Shown: one piece after another, positions 6,142-11,682 of the stretch
Layout of the letters: each line of letters starts with the position of its first letter
Position numbering within the stretch: the stretch's first letter is position 1
Assembly (NCBI GenBank): GCA_036503065.1
Contig: DASXXM010000132.1
Span: forward strand, 1 to 11,682
Reading direction: 5' to 3'
Origin: DATEPR01 sp036503065
GTDB lineage: Bacteria; Actinomycetota; Actinomycetes; Mycobacteriales; Pseudonocardiaceae
Length of the DNA stretch: 11,682 nt
Made by a program: the position numbers and the translations under genes
The notes under the pieces: model-generated
Databases searched by the model: none
What the model was told of the DNA's origin: nothing
The model's input: only the letters and a program-made list of their open reading frames with translations

Positions 6142-7046
6142 TAGCGGACGGCGCCCGACGGGCGGGCGCGGCGCAGCGTCGGCTCCGGCGCGCCGGTCAC
6201 GCTGACCACCCGCGACCGCTGGTTGGCGCGGACCGAGCCGGGGGCCAGCAGCGCGGTGATCGCGCCGAGCACGAACACGGTCAGCACCGCCACCGCGACG
6301 GCCAGCACGTCGGTGGCCGCGTACCAGACCACACCATTGGCATGCGCCGCGACGCCGGAACGCAGGCCCAGCGCGACGGTGGTGACCGCGGCTGCCTCGC
6401 CAGCGGCCCACACCAGCCACCAGACCAGCACCAGCCGCGATGGCCGCAACCGGTCCCGGCCGGTCCGGCCCAACGCCATGTGCTCCAGTTCGGCCAGCAC
6501 CGAGCCCGCCACGAACAGGTTGAACCCGGGCAGCAGCACACCCAGCAACGCCTGCCAGTCCGGGCGGGCAGGCTCCGTGCCGGCCACCGTCGCGGCCAGC
6601 TCGCGGGCGGTCAGCAGCCAGCGCGGCACCAGCACCAGCGCGATCACGCCGGTGACCGCGGCCAGCGCGGCACCGGTGTTCACCAGCGCGTCGGAGATCG
6701 CGACCACCTGGCCGGGCAGCGCCTCGGACCGGCCGAGCACCAGCAGCACGTAGCGCCAGACCTCACCGCCGGCCGCCAGGAACGCCGAGATCGCGACCAT
6801 CCACAGCACCGCGACGGCCATGTGCGCGTGCCGAACCAGCAGCGCGGGGGTGCCCGGCCTGCGGGCCGTGGTGCCCGGCACGGACGTCGGCTCCCGCCAG
6901 CCGAGCCGGGGCAGGCCCCAGCGCGGCACGGTCCGATAGGCGGGCGGGCCGGCATAGCGGAATCGGCGCGGGCCCGGCCGGCCGGCCGGGATCGGGCCGG
7001 ATGGCGGACTGGCCACCCAGGTCGTGCGCTGACCCGGATACGTCAC
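6141..7046 (-). CDS. DUF4328 family multi-pass membrane protein
   Basis: 301 residues. A proline- and arginine-rich N-terminal tail (1-70, probably cytoplasmic) is followed by five hydrophobic segments at about 75-94, 114-142, 166-186, 205-228 and 243-268. The stretch LLPGFNLFVAGSVLAELEHM (171-190) matches the most conserved part of DUF4328. No enzymatic motif is seen; the family function is unknown. The GTG start at 7046 lies four bases after the rhodanese stop and has only a weak ribosome site, so it is probably coupled to that gene. Its own stop overlaps the GDPD start by one base. The N-terminal part contains four tandem CCGG units (6974-6989). Confidence 0.85.
   Translation of the reverse strand: MTYPGQRTTWVASPPSGPIPAGRPGPRRFRYAGPPAYRTVPRWGLPRLGWREPTSVPGTTARRPGTPALLVRHAHMAVAVLWMVAISAFLAAGGEVWRYVLLVLGRSEALPGQVVAISDALVNTGAALAAVTGVIALVLVPRWLLTARELAATVAGTEPARPDWQALLGVLLPGFNLFVAGSVLAELEHMALGRTGRDRLRPSRLVLVWWLVWAAGEAAAVTTVALGLRSGVAAHANGVVWYAATDVLAVAVAVLTVFVLGAITALLAPGSVRANQRSRVVSVTGAPEPTLRRARPSGAVR
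6974..6989. repeat. Four tandem CCGG units in the DUF4328 gene
   Basis: CCGG is repeated four times without interruption, giving a 16-bp palindrome inside the codons for the Pro/Arg/Gly-rich tail. The unit length is not a multiple of three, so gain or loss of one unit would shift the reading frame. It is short and may simply reflect the GC-rich tail. Confidence 0.6.
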
Positions 7047-7050
7047 GGCG

Positions 7051-7398
7051 TCAGATGATCTCGGGCGCGGCGCCGGTCAGCTCAGCGACCAGCGGGTAGC
7101 CGGCCGCGGCCCAGGACTGCATGCCGCCGTCGACGTTCACCGCCGTCCAGCCGTTCGAGTTGAGGTACGCGGTGGCCCTGGCGGACCGGCCGCCGGCACG
7201 GCAGATCACGTACAGGCTGCCGTCCGACGGGAGGTCGGCCAGCCGGCCGGAGATCTCGCCCATCGGGATGTGCACCGCCTGCGGGGCATGGCCCGCAGCC
7301 CACTCGTCGTCCTCGCGGACGTCGAGCAGCACGGCGTCGGCCGGCAACTCGGGGGCCAGTTCGGACACGGACACGCTGGGCACGGACTGCGGGTTCAC
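7051..7398 (-). CDS. Rhodanese-domain protein (single domain)
   Basis: A 115-residue protein made of one rhodanese domain, which carries sulfur as a cysteine persulfide in sulfur transfer. Conserved parts: LLDVREDDEWAAGH at 24-37, the HIPMGEI strand at 43-49, and the active-site loop CRAGGRS at 66-72 with catalytic C66. The C-terminal part, WTAVNVDGGMQSW, is also typical. No signal peptide, so it is cytoplasmic. The GTG at 7398 has no visible ribosome site and no better in-frame start lies upstream; a leaderless transcript or a later GTG (residues 6, 9 or 11) is possible. It heads the tight run rhodanese, DUF4328, GDPD. The actual sulfur acceptor is unknown. Confidence 0.92.
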   Translation of the reverse strand: MNPQSVPSVSVSELAPELPADAVLLDVREDDEWAAGHAPQAVHIPMGEISGRLADLPSDGSLYVICRAGGRSARATAYLNSNGWTAVNVDGGMQSWAAAGYPLVAELTGAAPEII

Positions 7399-7410
7399 AC
7401 CATTGATGTT

Positions 7411-7423
7411 GCCATGACATGGC
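7411..7423. promoter_or_regulatory. Perfect 13-bp inverted repeat upstream of the rhodanese gene
   Basis: GCCATG-A-CATGGC is a perfect palindrome 12 bases upstream of the rhodanese GTG, in the 57-bp gap after the symporter gene. Its position suits an operator over the transcription start. Too short to judge further; no known motif is recognised. Confidence 0.35.
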
Positions 7424-7455
7424 GCCCCCGTGCGCGCGGGTTCGGCCGCCGCACC

Positions 7456-9234
7456 TCAACGATGGTGCCGGCCGTCCACCGGCCGGTCCGGCGGACTCGC
7501 GCCGCCGAAGCGGGCCACGTCCCGGTCCCGGATGAAGCCGAGCGGATCGGGCGCGTGCAGGCGCAACAGAATGCGGCTCACGTCGTCGGGCACCCGGCTC
7601 TGGGTGGCGAGGCTGCCGAGGAACACCGCGGCGAACGCGACCGGCACGGTGATCAGGGCGGGCTGGATCACCGGCCACGGCGCCCAGGAACCCGTGTACC
7701 TGCTGATGATGTTGAGCACCAGCGCGACCAGCACCAGCCCGCCGCCGATGATCATCCCGGCGGCCGCGCCGACCCAGGTCAGCCTGCGCCACCAGATGCC
7801 GATCACCAGGACCGGGCAGAACGTCGACGCGGCCAGCGCGAACGACAGCCCCACGCTCAGCGAGATGTCGGTCTGCGGCAGCGTCAGCGCCAGAATGAGC
7901 GGGATGACGGCGGCGATCACCGTCGCCCACCGGAAGTCCCGCACCCGGCCGGGGAACACCTCGGTGGATACCACGCCCGCGATGCTCACCAGCAGACCTG
8001 ACGACGTGGACAGGAACGCGGCGAACGCGCCCGCCACGATCACCGCCCCCACGATCTCGCCGCCCATCCCGGGCAGCAGCTTGCTGGGCAGCAACAGGAT
8101 CGCGGCGTCCGTCTGACCGGTGACCAGCAGTTCCGGTGTGTACAACCGGGACAGCGCGCCCAGCATGGTCGGAAACAGGTAGAACAGGCCGAGCAGCAGC
8201 AGCACGTGCAGCGTGGTGCGGCGGGCGGCCCGGCCGTTCGGGTTGGTGTAGAAGCGAACCAGCACGTGCGGCAGGCCCATCGTGCCCAGGAACAGCGCGA
8301 TGATCAGCGAATACGTGCTGAACAGTGCCGAGATCCCGCCGGACTGCGGGGTCAGCCACGCCGCGTTGGTCTCCGGCGAGTCCGTCGGCGTCGGCGAGTA
8401 CGAACCGGGCGGGAAGACCAGTTTGGTGTGTGCGGCCACCTTGTACGGGATGCCCGGGTTCATCAGCAGCGGGCCGCCCGCCGGAAAGTCGTTGACCGTG
8501 CCGGACGCCTGCACCCGCACCGGTTCCTTCACCTGCAGCTGCACTGTCACGGGCACCGTGACCGTCATGCCGTGCGGGAACACCGGCGGCCCGGTCGAGG
8601 ACAGCGAGTCCGGCGGGTGGCCGCCGACGAAGACCACCACCAACACGAACGTGGGCAGCGCGAGCGCGACCAGCTTGACCCAGTACTGGAACGCCTGCAC
8701 CACGGTGATCGACCGCATCCCGCCGCCGAACGCGTTCACCGTGACCAGCACGATCACCAGCGCCATGCCCACCCACGGCGGCACCGGCATGATCGTGGAC
8801 AACGTGAGCCCGGCGCCCTGCAACTGCGGCACCAGGTACAGCACGCTGATCACCACCACGAACACCGTGCACAGCCGGCGCAGCGCCGTGGAACCCAGCC
8901 GGGCCTCCGCGAAGTCGGGCAGCGTGTAGGCGCCGGAGCGGCGCAGCGGCGCGGCCACGAACAGCAGCAGCGCCAGATACCCGGCGGTGAAGCCGACCGC
9001 GTACCAGAGCGAGTCGACGCCGTCCTTGAGGATCAACCCGGCGATGCCGAGGAACGACGCGGCGGACAGGTACTCGCCGGTGATCGCGGCGGCGTTGCGT
9101 CGAGAGCGCACGATCCGCCGGGCCACCAGGAAGTCCGGGGTGGTGTTGGCCAGCCGGGAGGAGTGGAAGCCCAGGTAGAACGTGGTCGCACCGATCAGGC
9201 CGATGCCGACGACGGCGCTGGTGTTCAGTTCCAC
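7456..9234 (-). CDS. Sodium:solute symporter, acetate/monocarboxylate type
   Basis: Sodium-coupled uptake carrier of the SSS family, 592 residues, similar in pattern to ActP and MctC-type transporters of acetate, pyruvate and related acids. About 13 membrane helices are predicted by eye. Conserved motifs include FLVARR (35-40), GEYLSAASFLGIAG (53-66), the helix ending NAFGGGMRSITVVQ (167-180), and GTMGLPHVLVRFYTNPNGRAAR (317-338). A long extracytoplasmic loop of about 95 residues (205-300), rich in beta-type Val/Thr repeats, sits between two helices. The GTG start is fixed by an in-frame TAG two codons upstream; the ribosome site is weak (AGG, ten bases away). It follows the DUF485 gene by 52 bp, an arrangement known from actP loci. 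The exact substrate is inference from the family. Confidence 0.92.
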   Translation of the reverse strand: MELNTSAVVGIGLIGATTFYLGFHSSRLANTTPDFLVARRIVRSRRNAAAITGEYLSAASFLGIAGLILKDGVDSLWYAVGFTAGYLALLLFVAAPLRRSGAYTLPDFAEARLGSTALRRLCTVFVVVISVLYLVPQLQGAGLTLSTIMPVPPWVGMALVIVLVTVNAFGGGMRSITVVQAFQYWVKLVALALPTFVLVVVFVGGHPPDSLSSTGPPVFPHGMTVTVPVTVQLQVKEPVRVQASGTVNDFPAGGPLLMNPGIPYKVAAHTKLVFPPGSYSPTPTDSPETNAAWLTPQSGGISALFSTYSLIIALFLGTMGLPHVLVRFYTNPNGRAARRTTLHVLLLLGLFYLFPTMLGALSRLYTPELLVTGQTDAAILLLPSKLLPGMGGEIVGAVIVAGAFAAFLSTSSGLLVSIAGVVSTEVFPGRVRDFRWATVIAAVIPLILALTLPQTDISLSVGLSFALAASTFCPVLVIGIWWRRLTWVGAAAGMIIGGGLVLVALVLNIISRYTGSWAPWPVIQPALITVPVAFAAVFLGSLATQSRVPDDVSRILLRLHAPDPLGFIRDRDVARFGGASPPDRPVDGRHHR

Positions 9235-9286
9235 GGCCTATGCACCTGGGCGGGATGGTTGGGACAAGCTCTGCGGTGTCGGGCGG

Positions 9287-9718
9287 TCAGCTCTCCACCA
9301 TGTTCACGAAGTCCTTCTCGTGTCGCTCGGCCAGCCGGTTGTAGAGCAGGCCGATCGCGAACAGTATGGGAAAGGGTAGGACCCCCAGGATCAGCCACGG
9401 CAACCGGACGCCGAACACCGACGTGTTGGCGAACCGCGGCGACAGGTAGAACGCCAGCGGCAGGCTGCCGAAGATCACCGCGGTCACCAGGGCCAGCCAC
9501 AACGCCATCTTCAGCTGGGCGCGAACCAGGTTGCGTACCAGCGCCTCGCCGACGCTGGTCTGCTCCTCCAGTTCGGTCATCACGCGCACCACGGTCACGG
9601 GGTTCCGGGAGTCGTTGAGCACCACGCGCTTGCGGCGCGGCTTGCGCGCGGACACCGACTTGGGGGCCTCGGTATGCTCGTCGTCCGGCGGCCTGGTGCC
9701 GCCGGAGTGCCTGCTCAT
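9287..9718 (-). CDS. DUF485-like two-helix membrane protein
   Basis: A 143-residue inner-membrane protein with two helices at about 71-93 and 104-126, a basic and hydrophilic N-terminal tail (KPRRKR at 26-31) and a short charged C-terminus (ERHEKDF). Small proteins of this type (DUF485, as in YjcH next to ActP) precede SSS carboxylate symporters and are thought to assist them; here the symporter is the next gene. It is longer at the N-terminus than enteric YjcH. The ATG at 9718 overlaps the stop of the response regulator (ATGA, 9715-9718), so the two are translationally coupled. DUF485 membership is by topology and context more than by a strong motif. Confidence 0.8.
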   Translation of the reverse strand: MSRHSGGTRPPDDEHTEAPKSVSARKPRRKRVVLNDSRNPVTVVRVMTELEEQTSVGEALVRNLVRAQLKMALWLALVTAVIFGSLPLAFYLSPRFANTSVFGVRLPWLILGVLPFPILFAIGLLYNRLAERHEKDFVNMVES

Positions 9719-10539
9719 CCGCCCCAGCCGTTCTTCGGTGCCCGCACCAGCTTGTCCTTGAGCTGGCGGGTGTGCCTACGGCTGACCGGGAGTTCCTTCT
9801 CGTTGTCGCCGATCACCACCGTGTAGCCGGACGCGCCCATCTTCAGCTCGGTGATCAGCGACAACGCCACCAGGAACGAGCGGTGGATGCGCACGAACCC
9901 GGCCTCGCCCCAGCGTTCCTCCAACTGCGCCAACGGAATCCGCACCAGGTGTGAACCATCCGACGTGTGCAGCCGTGCGTAGTCGCCCTGCGCCTCCACC
10001 CAGCGCACCGCGGCGCGCGGCACCAGTTTCGTGGTGCCGGCCAGTTCCACCGGGATCACCTCGTCGTCGCCCGGCTCCGGGCTCAACGCGCTGCCACCGT
10101 TGGCGGCGGCCGGGGCGCGCTTGGCCAGCACCCGCTCCACGGCCTTGTCCAGCCGTTCCTGCTTGAGCGGCTTGAGCACGTAGTCCACCGCGCCCAGGTC
10201 GAACGCGGTGACCGCCTCGTCCCCGATGCCCGTCACAAACACGAGTGCCGGCGGCGGCTTGAGCTGCGCCAACACCCTGGCCAGCTCCACACCGGACAGT
10301 CCGGGCATGTTGATGTCGATGAACACGGCGTCGACGGGGGGCAGCTTGGCGCGCTTGCGCACCACGACCTCGGGATCGCTGCCGCCGACCACGCCGAGCG
10401 CCTCGGCCGCGTCACCGGCGGACAGGGCCCGGCGCACGTGCTGGTTGCGCTCCAGCATGTAGGCCAACTCGTTCAAGCCGTGCGGCTCGTCATCCACGGC
10501 CAACACGACGAGACCTGGGGTGCCGTCACGAGTACTCAC
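9715..10539 (-). CDS. LytTR-family response regulator
   Basis: Two-component response regulator that binds DNA through a LytTR domain; 274 residues from the GTG at 10539. The receiver domain has acidic pocket D16-D17-E18 (LAVDDEP), phosphoacceptor D75 in FIDINMPGLSG, T103 (VFVTG) and K123 in DYVLKP. A linker of about 35 residues leads to the LytTR domain (about 161-265) with VRWVEAQGDYARLHT, FVRIHRSFLVAL and LPVSRRHTRQLK. About 14 extra residues lie before the phosphoacceptor strand (GGSDPEVVVRKRAKLPP). A GTG at 10560 would add seven residues; neither start has a ribosome site. It is coupled to the DUF485 gene and the symporter, so it probably controls their uptake of a carboxylate. No histidine kinase gene is in the window. 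Confidence 0.92.
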   Translation of the reverse strand: MSTRDGTPGLVVLAVDDEPHGLNELAYMLERNQHVRRALSAGDAAEALGVVGGSDPEVVVRKRAKLPPVDAVFIDINMPGLSGVELARVLAQLKPPPALVFVTGIGDEAVTAFDLGAVDYVLKPLKQERLDKAVERVLAKRAPAAANGGSALSPEPGDDEVIPVELAGTTKLVPRAAVRWVEAQGDYARLHTSDGSHLVRIPLAQLEERWGEAGFVRIHRSFLVALSLITELKMGASGYTVVIGDNEKELPVSRRHTRQLKDKLVRAPKNGWGG

Positions 10540-10563
10540 TGTGACGCGAATACTGCCCACCTG

Positions 10564-10595
10564 GGGGCTGGATTGTCCACTGTCAATCTACCCCC
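10564..10595. promoter_or_regulatory. Extended dyad and possible promoter before the LytTR regulator
   Basis: GATTG (10571-10575) and CAATC (10584-10588) form an inverted repeat around eight bases, extended outwards in the same register by GGGG (10564-10567) and CCCC (10592-10595). On the minus strand TAGATT (10585-10590) fits an actinobacterial -10 element, though I see no good -35 at the right distance; TTGACA overlaps it. The position suggests control of the regulator-DUF485-symporter operon, perhaps by the regulator itself. The protein that binds is unknown. Confidence 0.45.
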
Positions 10596-10646
10596 GGGTG
10601 GGTGAGACTCGTCCTACCGGCATCGGCAAGTGTCCTTGTCGCAGGT

Positions 10647-10672
10647 CGGATCGGTTCTGTTGACCCGATCCG
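10647..10672 (-). terminator. Hairpin after the S49 peptidase gene
   Basis: CGGATCGG (10647-10654) and CCGATCCG (10665-10672) form a perfect 8-bp stem with a 10-base loop, starting five bases after the peptidase stop codon. There is no U tract, as is common in actinobacteria. It probably separates the peptidase transcript from the LytTR operon. Confidence 0.65.
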
Positions 10673-10677
10673 GGCCG

Positions 10678-11571
10678 TCAGAGACCGAAACGTGACCACG
10701 TGGCGCGCTGTTCCAACAGGTCCAACAGAGCCAGTACCTGGTCGCCTGGCGCGCCGCCGAGGCCGAGTCGGGCCGCGGCGCCGCCGACCCCGATCCGGGC
10801 CAGCACCGAACGACGCGGCTCGACCGACACCACGTGCGCGTTCGGATACCGCTTGTCCAGCACGCCACGCAGCGTGCCCAAGCCGTCCACCAGGCCCAGT
10901 TCGACCGCTTTCGCGCCGGTCCAGACCTCGCCGGAGAACAGGTCGTCGGTGGCGCCGGTCAGCTTGTCGCCGCGCCGCTCCCGCACCCAGGCCACGAACT
11001 GCTCGTGCAGTTCGCCCTGCAGCCCGGCCAGCCACGCCACGTCCTCCTGGCGCTCCGGCCGGAACGGGTCGAGCCGGACCTTGCGGGTACCAGCCGTGTG
11101 CACCCGGCGCTCCACGCCGAACCGCTCCAGCAGCCCGGCCACGCCGAACCCGGCGGACACCACGCCGATCGAGCCGACCAGCGACGTGGCGTGCGCGTAG
11201 ATCTCGTCCGCGGCACAGGCCAGCCAGTAGCCGCCGGACGCGGCCACGTCCTCGCAGAACCCGAGCACCGGCACCCTGGCCTCGGCGGCCAGCCCGCGAA
11301 TCCGCTCCGCGACCATCGCCGACTGGGTCGCCGCGCCACCGGGCGAGTTCACCGCGAGCGCGACGCAGACCAGCCGATCGTGGTGGAACGCCCTGGTCAG
11401 CGCGGACTCCACCGCGCCGAGATTGATCGAGCCGCGCCCGATCGGGGTGGCCGCCGGCGAGATCACCCCGTGCAGCTTCACCACCGCGACGACCGGCCGC
11501 CGATCGACCCGGTCGCCGACCACCGGCAGCTTCGTGATCCAGTTGTCCGTCGAGTTCATGGCCCCGTTCAT
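10678..11571 (-). CDS. S49 family serine peptidase (SppA/SohB-type)
   Basis: A protease with a Ser-Lys dyad, related to signal peptide peptidase SppA and to SohB; 297 residues, the size of the single-domain form. Seen in the sequence: VVAVVKLHGVISP (27-39), SPGG (76-79), nucleophile S112 in DVAASGGYWLA, GSIGVV (133-138) and K164 in HTAGTRKVRLDPF as the likely general base, followed by RPERQED. The N-terminus has no clear signal peptide or membrane helix, so it may be cytoplasmic or loosely membrane-bound, unlike classic SppA. Starts at 11571 and 11559 (both ATG) are possible; neither has a strong ribosome site. It is followed by a hairpin and stands apart from the LytTR operon. The substrate is unknown. 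Confidence 0.92.
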   Translation of the reverse strand: MNGAMNSTDNWITKLPVVGDRVDRRPVVAVVKLHGVISPAATPIGRGSINLGAVESALTRAFHHDRLVCVALAVNSPGGAATQSAMVAERIRGLAAEARVPVLGFCEDVAASGGYWLACAADEIYAHATSLVGSIGVVSAGFGVAGLLERFGVERRVHTAGTRKVRLDPFRPERQEDVAWLAGLQGELHEQFVAWVRERRGDKLTGATDDLFSGEVWTGAKAVELGLVDGLGTLRGVLDKRYPNAHVVSVEPRRSVLARIGVGGAAARLGLGGAPGDQVLALLDLLEQRATWSRFGL

Positions 11572-11594
11572 GAGATGAGCCTACGGATGCGGTG

Positions 11595-11682
11595 TCAGGT
11601 CACGATGTTGATCTGGCTCACCCCGGAGTCGGCCAGCGGGTTGTCGAACGAGGCGTGCCGGCCGGGCTCGCTGTCGTCCGAG
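11595..11682 (-). CDS. Unidentified gene, C-terminal fragment (cut by window edge)
   Basis: The minus strand is open from the window edge to a TGA at 11597-11595 and gives 28 residues ending ASFDNPLADSGVSQINIVT. The other frames give arginine-rich sequence typical of non-coding frames, so this is probably the true end of the upstream gene. I do not recognise the family; no membrane segment or motif is visible in this short tail. It ends 23 bp before the peptidase start, so the two could share a transcript. Confidence 0.55.
   Translation of the reverse strand, partial: SDDSEPGRHASFDNPLADSGVSQINIVT

Noticed and set aside
6142..6420. Upstream extension of the GDPD protein
   Set aside because: It overlaps the DUF4328 gene in another frame; the catalytic HRG motif begins right after the GTG at 6141, as usual for the family.
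7082..8872. 596-codon minus-strand frame across the symporter and rhodanese genes
   Set aside because: It is a shifted frame of the two real genes, as shown by its Arg/Gly/Ala-rich sequence and lack of motifs.
8206..9618. 470-codon plus-strand open frame opposite the symporter
   Set aside because: Low-complexity Arg/His/Gln-rich protein opposite a clear SSS symporter; no domain and no ribosome site that I can see.
10573..10581. TTGTCCACT as a further DnaA box
   Set aside because: It differs from the consensus in the last base and stands alone; I mention it only as a possible weak site.
1..11682. tRNA, rRNA, CRISPR array, insertion sequence or prophage genes
   Set aside because: No regularly spaced repeats with spacers, no transposase or integrase, and no structural RNA sequence were recognised on either strand.

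Overview
The window is high-GC actinobacterial chromosome, most likely from the order Pseudonocardiales. This rests on the GC-rich third codon positions, the many GTG starts, and families typical of actinobacteria (DUF5926 with a SEC-C motif, DUF4328, a SigE-family sigma factor, a DrrA/DrrB-type exporter). The genus is an inference. All 16 genes I can support lie on the minus strand, so the window reads from right (upstream) to left (downstream). I see no tRNA, rRNA, insertion sequence, CRISPR array or phage gene.

Layout in the direction of transcription. (1) Right edge: the last 28 codons of an unidentified gene, then an S49 (SppA/SohB-type) peptidase that ends in an 8-bp hairpin. (2) A transport module: LytTR response regulator, DUF485-like two-helix membrane protein (4-bp overlap with the regulator) and a sodium:solute symporter of the acetate/monocarboxylate type. 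An extended dyad precedes the regulator. (3) A tight run of mixed function: rhodanese, DUF4328 membrane protein, glycerophosphodiester phosphodiesterase (stop and start share a base), DUF5926 SEC-C protein and a small DUF952 protein. (4) A SigE-family ECF-like sigma factor and its one-helix partner protein, joined by an ATGA overlap. (5) A drug-export operon: MarR regulator, DrrA-type ATPase and DrrB-type permease with overlapping genes. (6) Left edge: the first 51 codons of a TIR-domain protein, cut off by the window end.

How the genes may work together: the MarR protein probably controls its own ABC exporter through two perfect 13-bp direct repeats that also contain its ribosome binding site. 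The sigma factor is probably held by the membrane protein encoded just after it. The LytTR regulator probably controls uptake of a carboxylate by the DUF485/symporter pair, but no sensor kinase is visible.

Most of the window is ordinary housekeeping and accessory chromosome. The non-coding signals are the most unusual part. Three exact copies of an actinobacterial DnaA-box-like 9-mer (CTGTCCACA), all in one orientation, lie in 41 bp of the 48-bp gap between the DUF5926 and DUF952 genes. A symmetric 25-bp dyad lies in front of the sigma gene. The truncated TIR gene may be the edge of a defence locus outside the window. I found no complete new system that I could defend from the sequence alone.
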